Shown: piece by piece, positions 1-11,051 of the stretch
Layout: every line of letters begins with the position of its first letter
Numbering within the stretch: position 1 is the first letter of the stretch
Origin: Spirometra erinaceieuropaei
Taxonomy: Eukaryota; Platyhelminthes; Cestoda; Diphyllobothriidea; Diphyllobothriidae
DNA length: 64,000 bases
Direction: 5' to 3'
NCBI GenBank assembly: GCA_902702965.1
Contig: CACRXP010000001.1
Coordinates: 1,384,176-1,448,175, forward strand
The notes under the pieces: generated by a model
The model's input: only the letters and a program-made list of their open reading frames with translations
The model's database searches: none
What the model was told of the DNA's origin: nothing
Position numbers and translations under genes: made by a program

Positions 1-288
1 TCATGGTTTACTGGCCCCCAGTCCATCAACAAGTGCAACGATCTTCCCATTCAATACAGCGTGCTGAGACTTCGTCTAGGCGGAGTAATTGGCCACGCGG
101 GGAGCGCACTGGTGAACACTCTTCCCAACACCCGGGTCAACGCATCAGATGATCGAGCAATCATCACGCCAACATCCAACGCACGTGATGAAATTGCGGC
201 AATTATCGACTCGAATGTCGGCCATCAAGCAATGATCACCCCAAGTGTGACAATCCCGGATGAAGGGGGAAGCCGTGAACGTTCATAG
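1..288 (+). pseudogene. PLE GIY-YIG endonuclease ORF, C-terminal tail (partial)
   Basis: The reading frame is open from base 1 to the TAG at 286-288, with no start in the window. It begins SWFTGPQSINKCNDLP, which matches the C-terminal part of the PLE endonuclease ORF at 6680-6810 (SWFTGPQPINKCNDMP). The GIY-YIG catalytic part lies off the left edge. The last 60 or so residues are a poorly conserved extension. No stop interrupts this segment, unlike the other PLE copies here, so this copy may be one of the younger ones; whether the whole element is intact cannot be seen. Confidence 0.7.
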
Positions 289-359
289 GCATGCGGTGGC
301 ATGGCTGCTGCATCCTATAAATACCGCAGCCCCTTGTGCAACAACCACCCGTTTCTGCT

Positions 360-414
360 CTTTTGTCTCTGATGATGGATTCGAGTAGGAATCCGAAACG
401 TCAGGCTAATAAAG
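360..414 (+). ncRNA. Hammerhead ribozyme, type I-like, PLE-associated (copy A, core intact)
   Basis: The conserved core CTGATGA is at 369-375 and GAAA at 395-398. Stem II is GGATTC (377-382) with GAATCC (389-394) and a six-base loop; one extra T (376) sits between A9 and stem II. Stem III is replaced by the palindrome ACGT (398-401), followed by C17 (402), the predicted cleavage site. Stem I pairs GTCT (365-368) with AGGC (403-406) and CTTT (360-363) with AAAG (411-414), leaving an internal loop. Hammerheads in PLE terminal repeats are known; that this copy is active is inference. Confidence 0.85.
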
Positions 415-659
415 CTCTTGTCCCGGTGATCGTGTCTCCTTCTTCAAGACTACTTCCTGGGACTCGGCTCTTCGCTTCTATTGGTAGTTAGGTTTGTTGG
501 AACCTTCATTTCCGGTAATTCTTGGCGTCTTCAGGTAGGTTGGCATCCGGGGGTCGACAGGAACAATAGATTGATTGTGCGCCAACTGCGAAACTAAGCG
601 TCTAGACAGAGTTCGTACAGCGAAGAAGCCAGTGATTGCTTTGAAGTATACTTTGCGTC

Positions 660-780
660 AGTGCCTGAGAGTAGGAAGAGAGAATGACGTCGACGTCTCA
701 GCGCAATTTCCTCACTATAAACAATCCGACGCGCTTGAAGTTAGCAGGGTGCGCTGAAAGTTGCAGTTTGGAAGGTTGTA
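660..780 (+). repeat. Dispersed repeat, GGTGCGCTGAAA block
   Basis: A short block with a GAGAGAATG motif, TCACTATAAAC and then GGGTGCGCTGAAAGTTGCAG-like sequence. Related text recurs near 29228-29270, 36183-36340, 54220-54330 and 63690-63760. The last two follow the 3' ends of the zinc-finger RT family, so this is probably part of that family's untranslated region or a SINE derived from it. Alignment was by eye only. Confidence 0.45.
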
Positions 781-859
781 AACCGACGGGATAACTTGGA
801 CCCCGCAGTCAGTCCAGTGTGTGTTTATGTAGGGTGGCAGACTAATGGACTGAAAGTCA

Positions 860-1150
860 GGCTGAAATGACCCTGGTGGCCCCTGTGGCGCTCCCACTCC
901 GCCTAGAGGCGGCCCCCGGCCGCACCAGCCGCCTGCACCCTCTCTCGCCTTCCGTCTTGCCGGCTCTCTCTGGACACCGGATGCAGGAGGTAAGATCGTG
1001 GCACGGGTCTGCCATCACTATAAACTAATTCGAGCACAAGTCACCGTCCCTGTCCTCATTCTGCCGTGGAGCGCCTGATGGACATCGTCGACACCGACGG
1101 TCGGACTGTCACCAACATCTTTTCTTGCAGTCCCTTCTGAACCTGTCGGC
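860..1150 (+). repeat. Dispersed GC-rich repeat R2
   Basis: A GC-rich leader (CGCCTGCACCCTCTCTCGCC) is followed by ATCACTATAAACTAA near 1015 and by GGACATCGTCGACACCGACGG near 1081. The same ordered blocks are seen at 17560-17830, 28690-29050 and 29380-29650, and inverted at 32480-32720 and 44820-44905. No coding capacity is conserved between copies. It is a SINE or LINE-UTR-type repeat; its mobility class is not known to me. Confidence 0.6.
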
Positions 1151-1309
1151 AGCGAGATCTCGATGAAGAAAGTGTGCGTATCCCTCGGCCTCGTGCCAAC
1201 ACTGATTACTCCTTTCCAACCTGGCGAACAAGCCGGTTAGACTCGGGGATATGCGCCCTCCTTTTGCAGATGGCTTTGTGCAAAATACCAGGGAGATTGG
1301 AGTTTGGGC

Positions 1310-1535
1310 TAGGGCCAGGGTTATTGTTAAGGTTAGATTTAGGGTTTGGACACTGGAATAGTTGTCCTTCTGGGAATTTAACTCAAGGCCGGTGGATAAG
1401 TTTCCCCGGTAAGATTTGGTTATGTAGCTCCACCAGGCTGATACAATACTGCTGGGGTTAGGATAAGGGGTTAGGGCAAGGGGTTAGGATGAGGGCTAGA
1501 GTTAGGGATTAGGGATAAGGTTAGGGGTTAAGGCA
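1310..1535 (-). repeat. Degenerate telomere-like tract with a dispersed flanking block
   Basis: Irregular TTAGGG-type units (GGGTTAGG, GGGGTTAGGG, AGGGATTAGGG) run across 1310-1350 and 1450-1535. They surround a non-telomeric block at 1370-1440 that reads, on the minus strand, AGCTACATAACC then AATCTTACCGGGGAAA. The same block follows a CCCTAA tract at 13380-13440, and a related one lies at 18660-18700. The tract therefore travels as part of a dispersed repeat and is not necessarily a relic of a chromosome end. TTAGGG is the usual flatworm telomere unit (known). Confidence 0.6.
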
Positions 1536-4500
1536 GCTGTCTCTCAACCACTCAAGATGCCATCGTGCATTCCCAATAACTTTTCTTTTGCATACAACTA
1601 TTTGACTTCGCCGCCTGTGCGTTCCTCGGCCCCTCATTCCCACTGTCCCCTTATCACAAGTGGCTGAGGTGTGTTTACTTCAGGTGGGACTACATAACCA
1701 CATCTGAGCCTTTCCTCCTGTCCCATCAAAAAGTCATCTCTTGTCGGCCACGCTTCTTCGCAAGTTTGTAAGAGCAGTTTTTTTTAAATCCCTTTTCAGG
1801 TTGCTCCGCGTCCGTCCCCGGTTTCCTACCGTTTTACTGCGGGAGCCGCGAATAACTTGGCACTAGCGTGACGAGAGCTCGAGGCCAGTCGACGTTGCGT
1901 CTTCCGATGATTGATCGCGGGTGGACAGGGTCATGGCATATACTCTCGGTGAGGAGTAAGAATCTCAACAGAAAGGCCTGAAGAGGGGTCTGCTTGCTGA
2001 GCCATTTGTACTCTCAGTAGAGCCTGCCCAACTTAGTCTGTCTTTCCTGACTTGTGATTTGGAAACCTTCGTTCATTGACCATCCCACCTTCGACGTATC
2101 CAGACAAGTCATGAAGGGTATTCAGATAAATTCTGGAATTCTTCGATCGTATGGAAGTCAGTCACTGATCTGTACTGCCTGGTGAACGGAATATATGACG
2201 CTTCATCTTGGATTGAGATTCTTGCATAAAGGCTCTGCTAGCGGTTGCATAGTGAGGACTAATCAGAAGAAATATTGCTGGTCCGGACAGGAGATCGTGG
2301 CTAGTCAGGCAACCGACACTCCCTTGTGGCTTTAAATATTTCAACTGACTCCGTTGTTGAGAAACTTTGTGGCCTCAGTGGAATTCGAACTCGCTAAAGG
2401 AAGCGCAAAGTTTGAGTATAGCCAACGCTCTAAACACCCGAGTTATGAGGCCGACTGAGAGTCTTGGGTCTACTAACGTTTTGATGAAACATCCAATACC
2501 TTAAATGCTCTCAGTCGCAGTCGACGGAACCTTAACCAGCAGTTCAACTGGTAGAATGTTAATCTCAATGACTATGTGAAAGCGGGACCAAACATTCAAA
2601 TATTCGCGAACCTGTGGTGGGGGTATATTTGGCTGAAAACAACGCTAAACCAGAAACGACAATAACAGTTTTTCCTGTCCCCACCAGTACTACTTCTCGC
2701 GTTGTCAGTAGGTTCGCTGGTATTGCAGACTGTCTTCTGTTTACTTACTACAACATCTTGCGCAGGATAAGGCGAGCAAAATGTCAAAAGTAGGTAAGGT
2801 AGTCCTAAAGAAGTACTGGCCAGTAAGACGCCTCATTTTTTGCAAGCCTGTATCAGCTACGGCCATGGGTGAGCCTTGAACACCACAATCAAGTCCCGGT
2901 TAGTAGGCGTGGCTAGGCACCCCAGGAGGGGATTTCTTGAGAACAGGAACCGAAGTTGGTGTCTTAGGCCAGGATGCGTGGTGACGGCGTTAAGTCATGC
3001 CTGAGGGGAAGATTTTGTGCACCGGTTGTGCATGGGAGTTAGGTCAAGATTGCTCGTGTCCAAGTGATGCGCCTGTTTCAGTGTCCCGAGGGCTGGTGTG
3101 TTCTCTCGGCATATGAGCGAATGTGACGGTCTGAACGCAAGTATATCCAAACTGGGGTAATCTCAGTTATTCTGCAGATCAGCGCATCTGGCATAGGATG
3201 AAATGGCTTCGAAGCTGGAACATTCGCGATGGCAGTGGGCGACCTCGTGACACTCAGACTTCTAAACTAAGGCCGTGGTGCAATGAGCTTATGGCTTTGA
3301 AATACATTAATAGGAATTTTTTTGGAATATACCGTGCCATCATGAAGTATAACCGAGAGAGGCGAGGAAATCGGGCTTGCTTGCTACACTCAGTCGGGCA
3401 TATAGTACTTTCATCAGTACATTCTCAATAGCATGTACCTAAACCTACTATCATTCTTCCCTTCTTATTGCTGCATCCTATGAGGTAAAATGAGGTTTTA
3501 TCTGCGCCCTCTATCCTGTCAGCCTGCACATCTACGCTGAGCGGGACTTGATCACTTTGACTGGGGTCGTGCATTTCATAGACCAATAGAGAAGTTGTCT
3601 AAGGTTTCAACGCATACAAGTGCATATTTTCATGTATCCCCAGTCTCACTTGAACCAGGGTTTGTTTGCGGAGTTGGCGCAGTTAAATGCAAATTTGGCA
3701 TGTGTATACGTGTGCGATGAACTTTGAGTCAACGGTCCTTTTTCGCCCAATTGCAGTGAAACCGTCGTGCGTGACTCTCTGCGCTTGCCGGTCAATTTGT
3801 GCAAAGTGAACTTTATTTCACAAAGTTGTTAGCACCTCCTGAGGAACATCCGGTGTCCTCCGACTTCCTTAGCAATGTATCGTGAGGAAAAGGAGACTCG
3901 TCAACCGAGGCAGGGAATTTTTCGTCTGCCGTTTTGCATCCATTTTAGAGCTCATCACCGGAGAGGACAACAGATAAAAACAGCGGACGCACCCATGGTG
4001 CATTATTTGCAGGATGTAGCTGTTGCGCAAACACACACTTACTAAATTTAGCAGCTTCCACATTCATTACAGGTATTAGCACATGATGCGGTGATTTCTT
4101 TGATCGGTCGCACCCCATGTGTTGACGCACGCGATTTTATCACTGATGCTCTCGATAGGTGTGAGAATTAGTGGACAACTTGACACACCAGTACTGTGAA
4201 TGAAAGCAGCGTTCACATGTGCCCTCCGTGCGTTTACTTCGAAAGTGGGAGGTTTTTGAGCTCATAGATGGACTGGGGGTCGGAGATGCATGACTAAAAC
4301 GTTCGCAGATCATACAGTTGTCACTCTTCGCGAGCAGTCCGGCCTCGCCGAACTTGAAGGTCACGGCCACGTTTGGCAGGAGACTTATTCTTGTAAGTTT
4401 CTCCAAGTATTGCCTTCAAACACTGAATGTAGTCAAGCAAAAATAAGCGCACGTTGATCTATTGACTTCCCGAGGTAAAAACATTCTATATGACTGGCCA

Positions 4501-5284
4501 AGGTCACGAACAGGCGACCAGCTAGCAGGTTGAAGTTGGCCAAGTTATAACAGCAGAGGGACGACGACGAGACAACCACTTGGCCATTCCTCGCGTACAG
4601 TTGTCTTGGAGTGATTTGATAAGCCGGAAGGGAGCATCTTCCTAGTGTGCCTTAGGGAAACCAGGTCGAAAAAAGGCCGTTTCTTCGGCTGCGGTCATGC
4701 GTCAGTCGATCGGACATATTGCATCTGAGTTCCCTACAATTAAACAACTTGGCATTACTTCCGGGTGTCAGCGTTTTAACAACGTTGCATTCGCAATGGG
4801 GAGAAGGACTGGCGATCCTCCAGTTTACTATTGACTTTCTGGAAATGCTCTGTCCCAACCAATACGATGACGGAGAATCTTTTGTCAACAGACACGATAA
4901 TAAGTTCTTGAGTAACCTATCGTTTCCCCCATACACCGCGTTTAACTCTGGAAGTGCAACGAGAAGTCTATGCGTCAGGTGAAATGACGGCACTTGCTGT
5001 CGAAGGAGGTTCTGCGTCTCTCATTCACAGTTACGATCACGTAGACAGATTTGACATTAGCTGTGCTAAACGGACCTCCACACCGTAACACCTGCACTTG
5101 TTCCTCATCACAGCTCCTTCGGCAAAAGACGATGTACCGGTTGGTTGTTTTCGGATAGACTTCGAGTAGACAGCCTTCACAATTTGTTCTTCAGGGTTAC
5201 GTCGCGTATCAGACTTCGTTAATCCACTAATTTGATCACTCTCCAATAAAGCAGCCTTGCACCGTTCTCCCATACACTGTAAAT
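1536..5284. other. No gene recognised
   Basis: No open frame here has a recognisable domain, and frames are frequently closed on both strands. Apart from a tRNA-like segment at 2371-2452, I see no clear repeat structure. The 113-codon frame near 4652-4993 and its antisense partner contain nothing I recognise. Confidence 0.5.
2371..2452 (-). pseudogene. tRNA-like sequence (tRNA pseudogene or SINE head)
   Basis: On the minus strand the segment opens GGCCTCA and closes TGAGGCC, a perfect 7-bp acceptor-like stem. A D-arm-like CTC...GAG pair follows, and a T-loop-like GAGTTCGAATTCC lies near the end. The T stem has mismatches and no clean anticodon arm can be drawn, so it is at best a decayed tRNA or the head of a tRNA-derived SINE. 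Confidence 0.35.
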
Positions 5285-5920
5285 GTGCTTTCTCACGAAA
5301 TGTGTTTTCTATTCGAAAAGATTATTTAAGCAGGGTTGCAATTTTAATTATCATACAGCATAATTCCAAAATATTTCAGTCACATCAGGATGTTAGCTTT
5401 TGAATGAAATTCGTTTCGGCTGTCTTTAAAAATCCCACCCTGCACAAAGTGACCACTTAATTGGCATGAATTTTTCTCATTGATTTTTAATGCCCTCATA
5501 AGTTAAAACCTAGTTTATATAGAACATGCGTAAAAATACTTCCCCTTGTATTCCTTTGGCAGCAAATAACGTTCGCTTCAAATTTACTTAAAATGAGATT
5601 ATCCTTCGGTTTTTAAAAAAATAGTTGTGAGATTTTTCCGGACCGTGAATAGTCCATTCATACAGCCCAGCATCAGCAATTTTTTAATGTCACTTGTAAA
5701 GTATACAACGTGGTCCATAGCCATTGCTCAATTTTATGAGACCTACATGACGTCCTCCTAACATTTTAGAGGAATGTGGGATATTCATCTAGCGGAATGC
5801 ATAATGCATGTAGATTAAAAACCCTGAATACAAGTGTGACGGCAGTTAGAGCAAAAAAACTGTTGGGGAATTGAAAAACAGATACAAGCGAAGATGCGAG
5901 TTCCAGGAACTAGTTGATCA

Positions 5921-5954
5921 GAAGAAGAAGAAGAAGAAGAAGAAGAAGAAGAAG
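5921..5954 (+). repeat. (GAA)n microsatellite inside the PLE arm
   Basis: About eleven perfect GAA units. The matching place in the right arm (7087-7095) has only CTTCTTCTT, so the tract expanded after the two arms formed. Confidence 0.9.
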
Positions 5955-5971
5955 CGATCGCTGGAACAAGG

Positions 5972-6023
5972 TCTTTATTCACCTGACGTTTCGGATTCTC
6001 ACTTGAATCCATCATCAGAGACA
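5972..6023 (-). ncRNA. Hammerhead ribozyme, left arm, minus strand (copy F, core intact)
   Basis: Read on the minus strand: CTGATGA at 6018-6012, the extra T at 6011, stem II GGATTC (6010-6005) with GAATCC (5998-5993), GAAA at 5992-5989, palindromic ACGT at 5989-5986 and C17 at 5985. Stem I pairs GTCT (6022-6019) with AGGT just past the cleavage site. All core bases known to be required are present. It faces away from the GIY-YIG ORF. Confidence 0.82.
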
Positions 6024-6184
6024 GTAGCAGAAAAGGGTGACTCGTGCACAGGAAGCTGCAGTATTTATAGGATGCAGTCGCTATGCTACCGCATACCTAT
6101 AGCAATTAACCGCGTTCCCCTTCATGAAGGATCGTTGCCCGCTGTTGCGTCTCATGAGACGCACTGCAGTGAACCGGAAGACAA

Positions 6185-6810
6185 GGTTGCCGAATTCCAA
6201 TATATTCGACGGGTTGTCAGAGAAAATGGTTACCCGCGCAGCTTCGTCAACCGGTGCATGCGCAAACGAGACGAGCGACAAAAACCGTTCCGACCCCAAA
6301 TTCTGGAGAGCGATCCCGTACATCGAGAACGTCTCCGAGGCCGTTAGCCGCCTTCTTGCTCCTCTTGGGATTGGAGTTGCACACAGACCGGAGGCCACCA
6401 TGAGGCGTCAGATGATAAGACCAAAAGACCCACTGCCACGGCATGAAACATCTGGAGCCGTTTACCGGATCTGGTGCAGTTGCGGACAAAGCAACTACGT
6501 CGGAGAAACTGGAAGACTGCTTCGAACGCGAATTGACGAACAAGTGACAGCGGTACGGAGGAATGACGCCAACTCTCAGGTCGCGGCTCATTCGACGAGA
6601 CCCGGCCACACATTCAAGCTCGATGAGGCCGAAATTCTCGCGAGAGGGGATAATCGTGTGAGCCGCGAGTTGCTCGAGTCATGGTTCACGGGACCTCAAC
6701 CAATCAACAAGTGCAACGACATGCCCACTCCATACTGCGTGCTGAGGCATAGGCTGGCCAAGGTAATTGACCACTCGGGGCGCGCACAAGCCGGTGAGCC
6801 AGATGGCTGA
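6185..6810 (+). pseudogene. PLE reverse transcriptase tail, linker and GIY-YIG endonuclease (frameshifted)
   Basis: This is the C-terminal half of a Penelope-like polyprotein. In one frame (about 6190-6280) it reads FQYIRRVVRENGYPRSF then VNRCMRKRDER, the end of the RT region. A frameshift near 6265-6290 moves to the frame ending at 6810, which holds the linker (FWRAIPYIENVSEAVSRLL), the GIY-YIG nuclease (VYRIWCSCGQSNYVGETGRL, about 6458-6520, containing YVGETGRLLRTRI) and a C-terminal SRELLESWFTGPQ segment. GIY-YIG cuts target DNA for insertion (known for PLEs). The RT catalytic domain is absent, so the module cannot copy itself, although the endonuclease frame downstream of the shift is uninterrupted. 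Confidence 0.8.
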
Positions 6811-7009
6811 GCAATCATCACGCCAGTATCCAACACGGGTGATGACATTTCGGTAATTAACAGCTTGCATGCCGGCCAGCAAGCAATTAGCGCACCAGCG
6901 GGCGACGATCCTTCATGAAGGGGAACGCGGTTAATTGCTATAGGTATGCGGTAGCATAGCGACTGCATCCTATAAATACTGCAGCTTCCTGTGCACGAGT
7001 CACCCTTTT

Positions 7010-7068
7010 CTGCTACTGTCTCTGATGATGGATTCAAGTGAGAATCCGAAACGTCAGGCGAATAAAGA
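7010..7068 (+). ncRNA. Hammerhead ribozyme, right arm (copy B, core intact)
   Basis: CTGATGA at 7022-7028, extra T at 7029, stem II GGATTC (7030-7035) with GAATCC (7042-7047), GAAA at 7048-7051, ACGT at 7051-7054 and C17 at 7055. Stem I pairs GTCT (7018-7021) with AGGC (7056-7059). The core is identical to copies A and F; the stem II loop differs from copy A (AAGTGA against GAGTAG). Confidence 0.85.
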
Positions 7069-7380
7069 CCTTGTTCCAGCGATCACTTCTTCTTCTGATC
7101 AATTAAAAAATACTTTAAAAGATGAAAGATACTCCCTTTTCAAGTAGAAAATTTGAAGAAGACGTAATTTGCTACCTAACGAGCGCAAGAGAGAATACTT
7201 TTTCGCATTTAGCATAATCTTAAGATGCTTCAGTCACGCCAGGATACTGGCTATGAACTGGCCCCTTTTCGGTCATCCGGAAAAAATTACTACCTGAGTA
7301 GTATGAATTTTCCCCATTATAAGGGCACTAAAAATCAATGACAAAAATGCATACTACGTAAGTAGTCATTTTTTGCAGAG

Positions 7381-10083
7381 TCGACAGGTCTGCAGGTCGG
7401 CGAACCTGGAACCGCTTGCTGCGAAGGTGAATTACCTCGAGGCAGTGGGACCTTGAACAGAGACACCAGGCCTCACAAAAATGGGTGTCGGCAACATGTG
7501 TACCCTCTCTAAGCTATGGAGCAGGGCCTCCCGAAATACGGAAATAGCGGGTGAAAAATGCACACTCTACGAAGATACTCTGGTATGATCTCAGTCGATG
7601 CTCATTGCAATTCGCTCATGACCCTTCCCTCCCAGGCTCGGCCTACTGACAGCCTGAAAACTCTGATTGTCTCGGCTTCCGGCCCCCACTCGTGTACTAT
7701 AATTGCTCATAAAATTGTCATTATTCGAGTGCTGTCGCATGCCAGCAAAAAATTGCAAGCACAATTTAACAGTCAAAATTTTTGCCCAATTACGTAAATA
7801 AGGATTGGAAATGTTGCTTAGTGAATAACTGCGAGTGTCCGATAACCGAACAGAACCCTCACTTGGGACAGTAGGTCTTGCAAGTGCACTATAAAACGTA
7901 AAGGGAAATTCGCAACCTGTTAAGGCGATCCGAGAGGATGCCTATCGGGAGTGGAAGTCGAAAGTGGGTATGGAGGAGCGAGCGCAGGGTCAGGGGTACT
8001 GGAACATATGGTTGGGATTATGGAGACACCGTAACAAGAGGAGAAAGTGGGACTGCTCGAGGTAATGAGGAAATGTCGGCAAAAACCAGGTTAAAGTGGC
8101 CCTCGGGGACCATATCATGTACATTGAGCAACTGAAATGGGGGAATGCTCTTCTATACCCGTTAGGACTTGTAGGGGGCTCCTCCTGCGTACAGAAGTCG
8201 TCTGCGCGTACAAGCACGACGGAGGAAATTGGGCTAAGGCCATTGTGTAATTTATCAACTGTTTGATCAGTATCGGAACTTCAGAACCGTCACTGAGTCA
8301 GCCCATGGTCTCCTTCAGTTGGTATTGTTCTTTTTTTTAAAAATTTGGGGTTGGATCCGCTTGGGTGGTGAGCACACCTTGATCCATCACAGTCATCAAG
8401 CTTAGTCACATTCAACAAGACAATAGGAGAGACACAAGAATAAAGCATTTATTCCCTACAGAAACCACTGTGAGGTCAGGAGTGGTGCTCAGAACTTACC
8501 TTTTTGGTGTCGGTTGCTTTTACGCGTACGTCAGACTTAGGACAAGAGTGAATGTGTTCAAGCGATCTCTGTTGCATCTCCCCGAGGGGTACTGTATTCA
8601 AGTGGGGGCATGGAAGACTGTGACGATCTGGACGGACGTGTGTCTCTGTTGGAGTTATTAGGGCGGCTGAGTGTTGGCGTGTCGAGGATAGCGGAATGGC
8701 TGCGCATCTAGGGGGTTCGTGGGCTTCGGGATAAAGGTAGGCGGTGCGACGATGGTACTGAGTCGCAAATTCACACAGAAATGGCCGACTGAACCGCGGT
8801 TTTGAACCCGATTGTGGCCGGCCGACGACGGTATTTAACCCACAAACGCTCATTCCAGCTTCCTTAAGCTTTGACGCCAGAAAGGTGCAAAGAAAATTAC
8901 TTAGTCCAACACCATTTCTCGCCAGCCTTCTGTATTCCTATTCAGCGAGCAGTCCATAGACATCAATTTCGCCCATGATTGACTACTAACCTACGCCTGC
9001 TTGTCCCACTTCACTGACTTTACTTGCTAAAGCACCAACCCCTCCAACTTTACCATATTTGCTACCTTTGATGGCGTCAAAGTAATGGTCACTTCTAAAC
9101 AGCCGAAACTGACTATGATGTTCCTTGATTTTCCTTTTGTTTGTTTGTATCTGGCTGTCCGACAAAAATCCCAGGGAAGACCCATCACTTAAGGTTGATT
9201 TCCGGTCAGACTCTTTGTTGATTTTCAGTCTTTTTGAACTACTCCCGGCATTTAGGACGATAACTGTAGGAGGAAAGGCTGACGCCTAAGAGGTTCAAGT
9301 ATCCTACACTTGTAGGTCATCACTGTCCTCCACTTTCCCCCCCCCCCCCAAGGCAGAGACGTCCTCTCCGAATACAGATGCTGAACAAGTGCGCTCTAGA
9401 CTTGAGGCTTTGTTGGTTGTTTGCTCCGTGGAACGTATGCTCTACTTTACTCTTGGGAGGTACAGCATAAGACAACGTTCGAACTGTTGATTGACAAAAA
9501 CAAGGAAAAGAGACATGATTAAGTAGTCGTTCCACAGCACTAAACTCGGTACTTCCTTTGGCACGTTTGGTTACGCCCCGTTTACGTGCGTATGCCTCAA
9601 TTACCTTGCTCTTATTCATCTCCTCCGGCCTCCACCATTTTCCCTTGTTTTCCTGTCATATTTGGTCTCTCCCTTCTATCATCGTGTTTCTTTTTTGCCT
9701 GAACAGTAAGTGTTCTCTTTCCTCGTCGCTTCTGCCATCGGGTTCGAATAAAACCTCCGGCAAACCCTGACAAGACCTGCAGTTGCTGCTCTGCTCTTCA
9801 CTGTGGCCGCCCAGTATGTCCACTGCTTTCGGGCACGCAAACACAGCCGTTAGATTAGGGGAAAACACAGGACCCAGATTTATGGCCCCTGTGATTTCAG
9901 TCCACTGCAGCGCAATGTGAACAATCTCAATGCTGTGAACCTGCATTACTGAGTCGACTGGATCAGAGTGCCTGTTGACCGACTGAAGTCAGCGATGCCC
10001 TTGTCATATAGTTAAGTAAGCTTCCCCTGTGCTCCTAAAAGATCATTGTCAAAACTTTCGATGCCATGGCTAAAATCGACATA
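7381..10083. other. No gene recognised
   Basis: No conserved domain, RNA or clear repeat was recognised. A C-run (about 9340-9350) is present. The longest frames (near 8476-8853 and 9656-9946, minus) have no recognisable similarity and no splice-site context that would support an exon. Confidence 0.5.
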
Positions 10084-11051
10084 CAGTAGATATGCTATCA
10101 CAGGAATTTTGGTCGAAATGCTGGAATGTGTCTTCGATTAGTAAAGATTACTCAAGTGGCGTCGTAATACTGACTATCGCACATCATATTCATTAAACAT
10201 CTTAGTCACATTAGGATGCTGGCCTTGGAACGAGATTCGTTTGACGGCTATCAAAAGCCACGCTCTGTAGAAAAACTACTTATGTAGCATGAATGTTTTT
10301 CCTCTTGCTTTTCGATGTCCCTATGAATCCGAATATATTTTATAGAAAACAATAAAAAACTTCTGTACTCGATTAATAGAAAGTCATGCCTTCCTTAAAT
10401 TATATGCGCGAAAAAAGATATTATTTGCTTTCAGAAACTTTCTGATTATAGGATTTTTAGGACCGCGAAATTTCCATTCAAAAAGCATCGTATCTGTCCA
10501 TTTATCGATGCTGCTTCTAAAGCATACAACATGGACACATCCACTGTGAAATATTATGAGCCCTGTCTGACATCTTAATGGTATATATAAAGGTAGGATT
10601 TTACATACGGCGAATATAAAAAGTTATAGTTTAAAATGCAAATGCAACAGTAGGTCGGGTTCAAAAGTCTCGGAATTTCAGGTATTTTTTAAACCAGGAG
10701 ATGCGTCTTCTTTAAGTACATTATTTAACAAAGACGTAATTTTCTTCCAACTGGACACAAGAATAAAAATATTTTTTTACATGTTTTCTGTGAAATATAT
10801 TTCATCCTAACGAAATATCAGAAATCCGTGGGAAAAAATGATACTGCTTAAATGGTCAGTTTTTACAGAGCGCGGTCTTTGTGAGCGGTCGGGAAGAAGC
10901 TCAATCAAAAGCCGACGTCCTAATATGAGGGAAATATTCGGTGATAAACTTGTGTGCTAGTCAGTCTTACGAGGCTCCTTAAGTAATATTTACTAGTCGA
11001 AGACACATATCACAATTTCGGCTAACATTTAAGGAGGTACCACATCTACTG
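10084..11051. mobile_element. Fold-back MITE copy 2 (TA-flanked)
   Basis: The element starts CAGTAGATATG after TA (10082-10083) and ends with the inverted ATCTACTG before TA (11052-11053). The arms are inverted copies of each other over about 250 bp with many mismatches; ATGTGTCTTCGA is shared near both ends. The centre aligns with fold-back copies 1 and 3 (CATACAACATGG, ATTATGAGCCCT). It is AT-rich with no ORF. TA duplication and CAGT-type ends suggest mobilisation by a Tc1/mariner transposase encoded elsewhere (inference). Confidence 0.75.

Larger units (their letters stand above)
1..490 (+). mobile_element. Penelope-like element, 3' end (copy A)
   Basis: This is the 3' end of a Penelope-like retroelement (PLE) entering from the left edge. 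It aligns by eye with the end of the PLE module at 6678-7105 and with the fragment at 23850-24150. The order is the tail of the GIY-YIG endonuclease ORF (1-288), a short untranslated stretch with a TATAAATAC box-like motif near 316, and a hammerhead ribozyme (360-414). It ends with a terminal segment reading ACTTCCTGGGACTCGG near 450-466. Similarity to the other copies fades around 480-490. PLEs encode a reverse transcriptase fused to GIY-YIG and carry hammerheads in their terminal repeats (known for the family). Confidence 0.8.
5880..7104 (+). mobile_element. PLE module with inverted terminal arms and opposed hammerheads
   Basis: A 5'-truncated Penelope-like element. The arms 5914-6149 and 6891-7104 are inverted copies of one terminal repeat; for example TTCATGAAGGATCG at 6121 against CGATCCTTCATGAA at 6905. 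Each arm carries a hammerhead pointing outward. Between them lie the end of the RT region, the linker and GIY-YIG. The insertion is flanked by ATTGAAAAA-like and ATTAAAAAA-like sequence, a possible imperfect target duplication. Inverted terminal repeats in truncated PLEs are known from Penelope of Drosophila virilis. The left arm also holds an expanded GAA microsatellite. Confidence 0.8.
5285..7380 (+). mobile_element. Fold-back (MITE) element copy 1, split by a PLE module
   Basis: AT-rich sequence from about 5285 to 5879 aligns with the left arm and centre of the fold-back at 11363-12353; shared text includes CAGCATAATTC and AACCCTGAATACAAG. The alignment stops in GGGGAATTGAAAAA and resumes after the PLE module at about 7105 (TTAAAAAATACTTT, then GAAGACGTAATTTG). 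The final part (7200-7380) is a mix of left-arm and right-arm sequence and lacks a clear terminus. It has no coding capacity. The nesting shows that the PLE module inserted after the fold-back. Confidence 0.65.

Noticed and set aside
9338..9352. C and G homopolymers (also near 11128, 17553 and 20008)
   Set aside because: Simple runs without other structure; some may be length-uncertain in the assembly.
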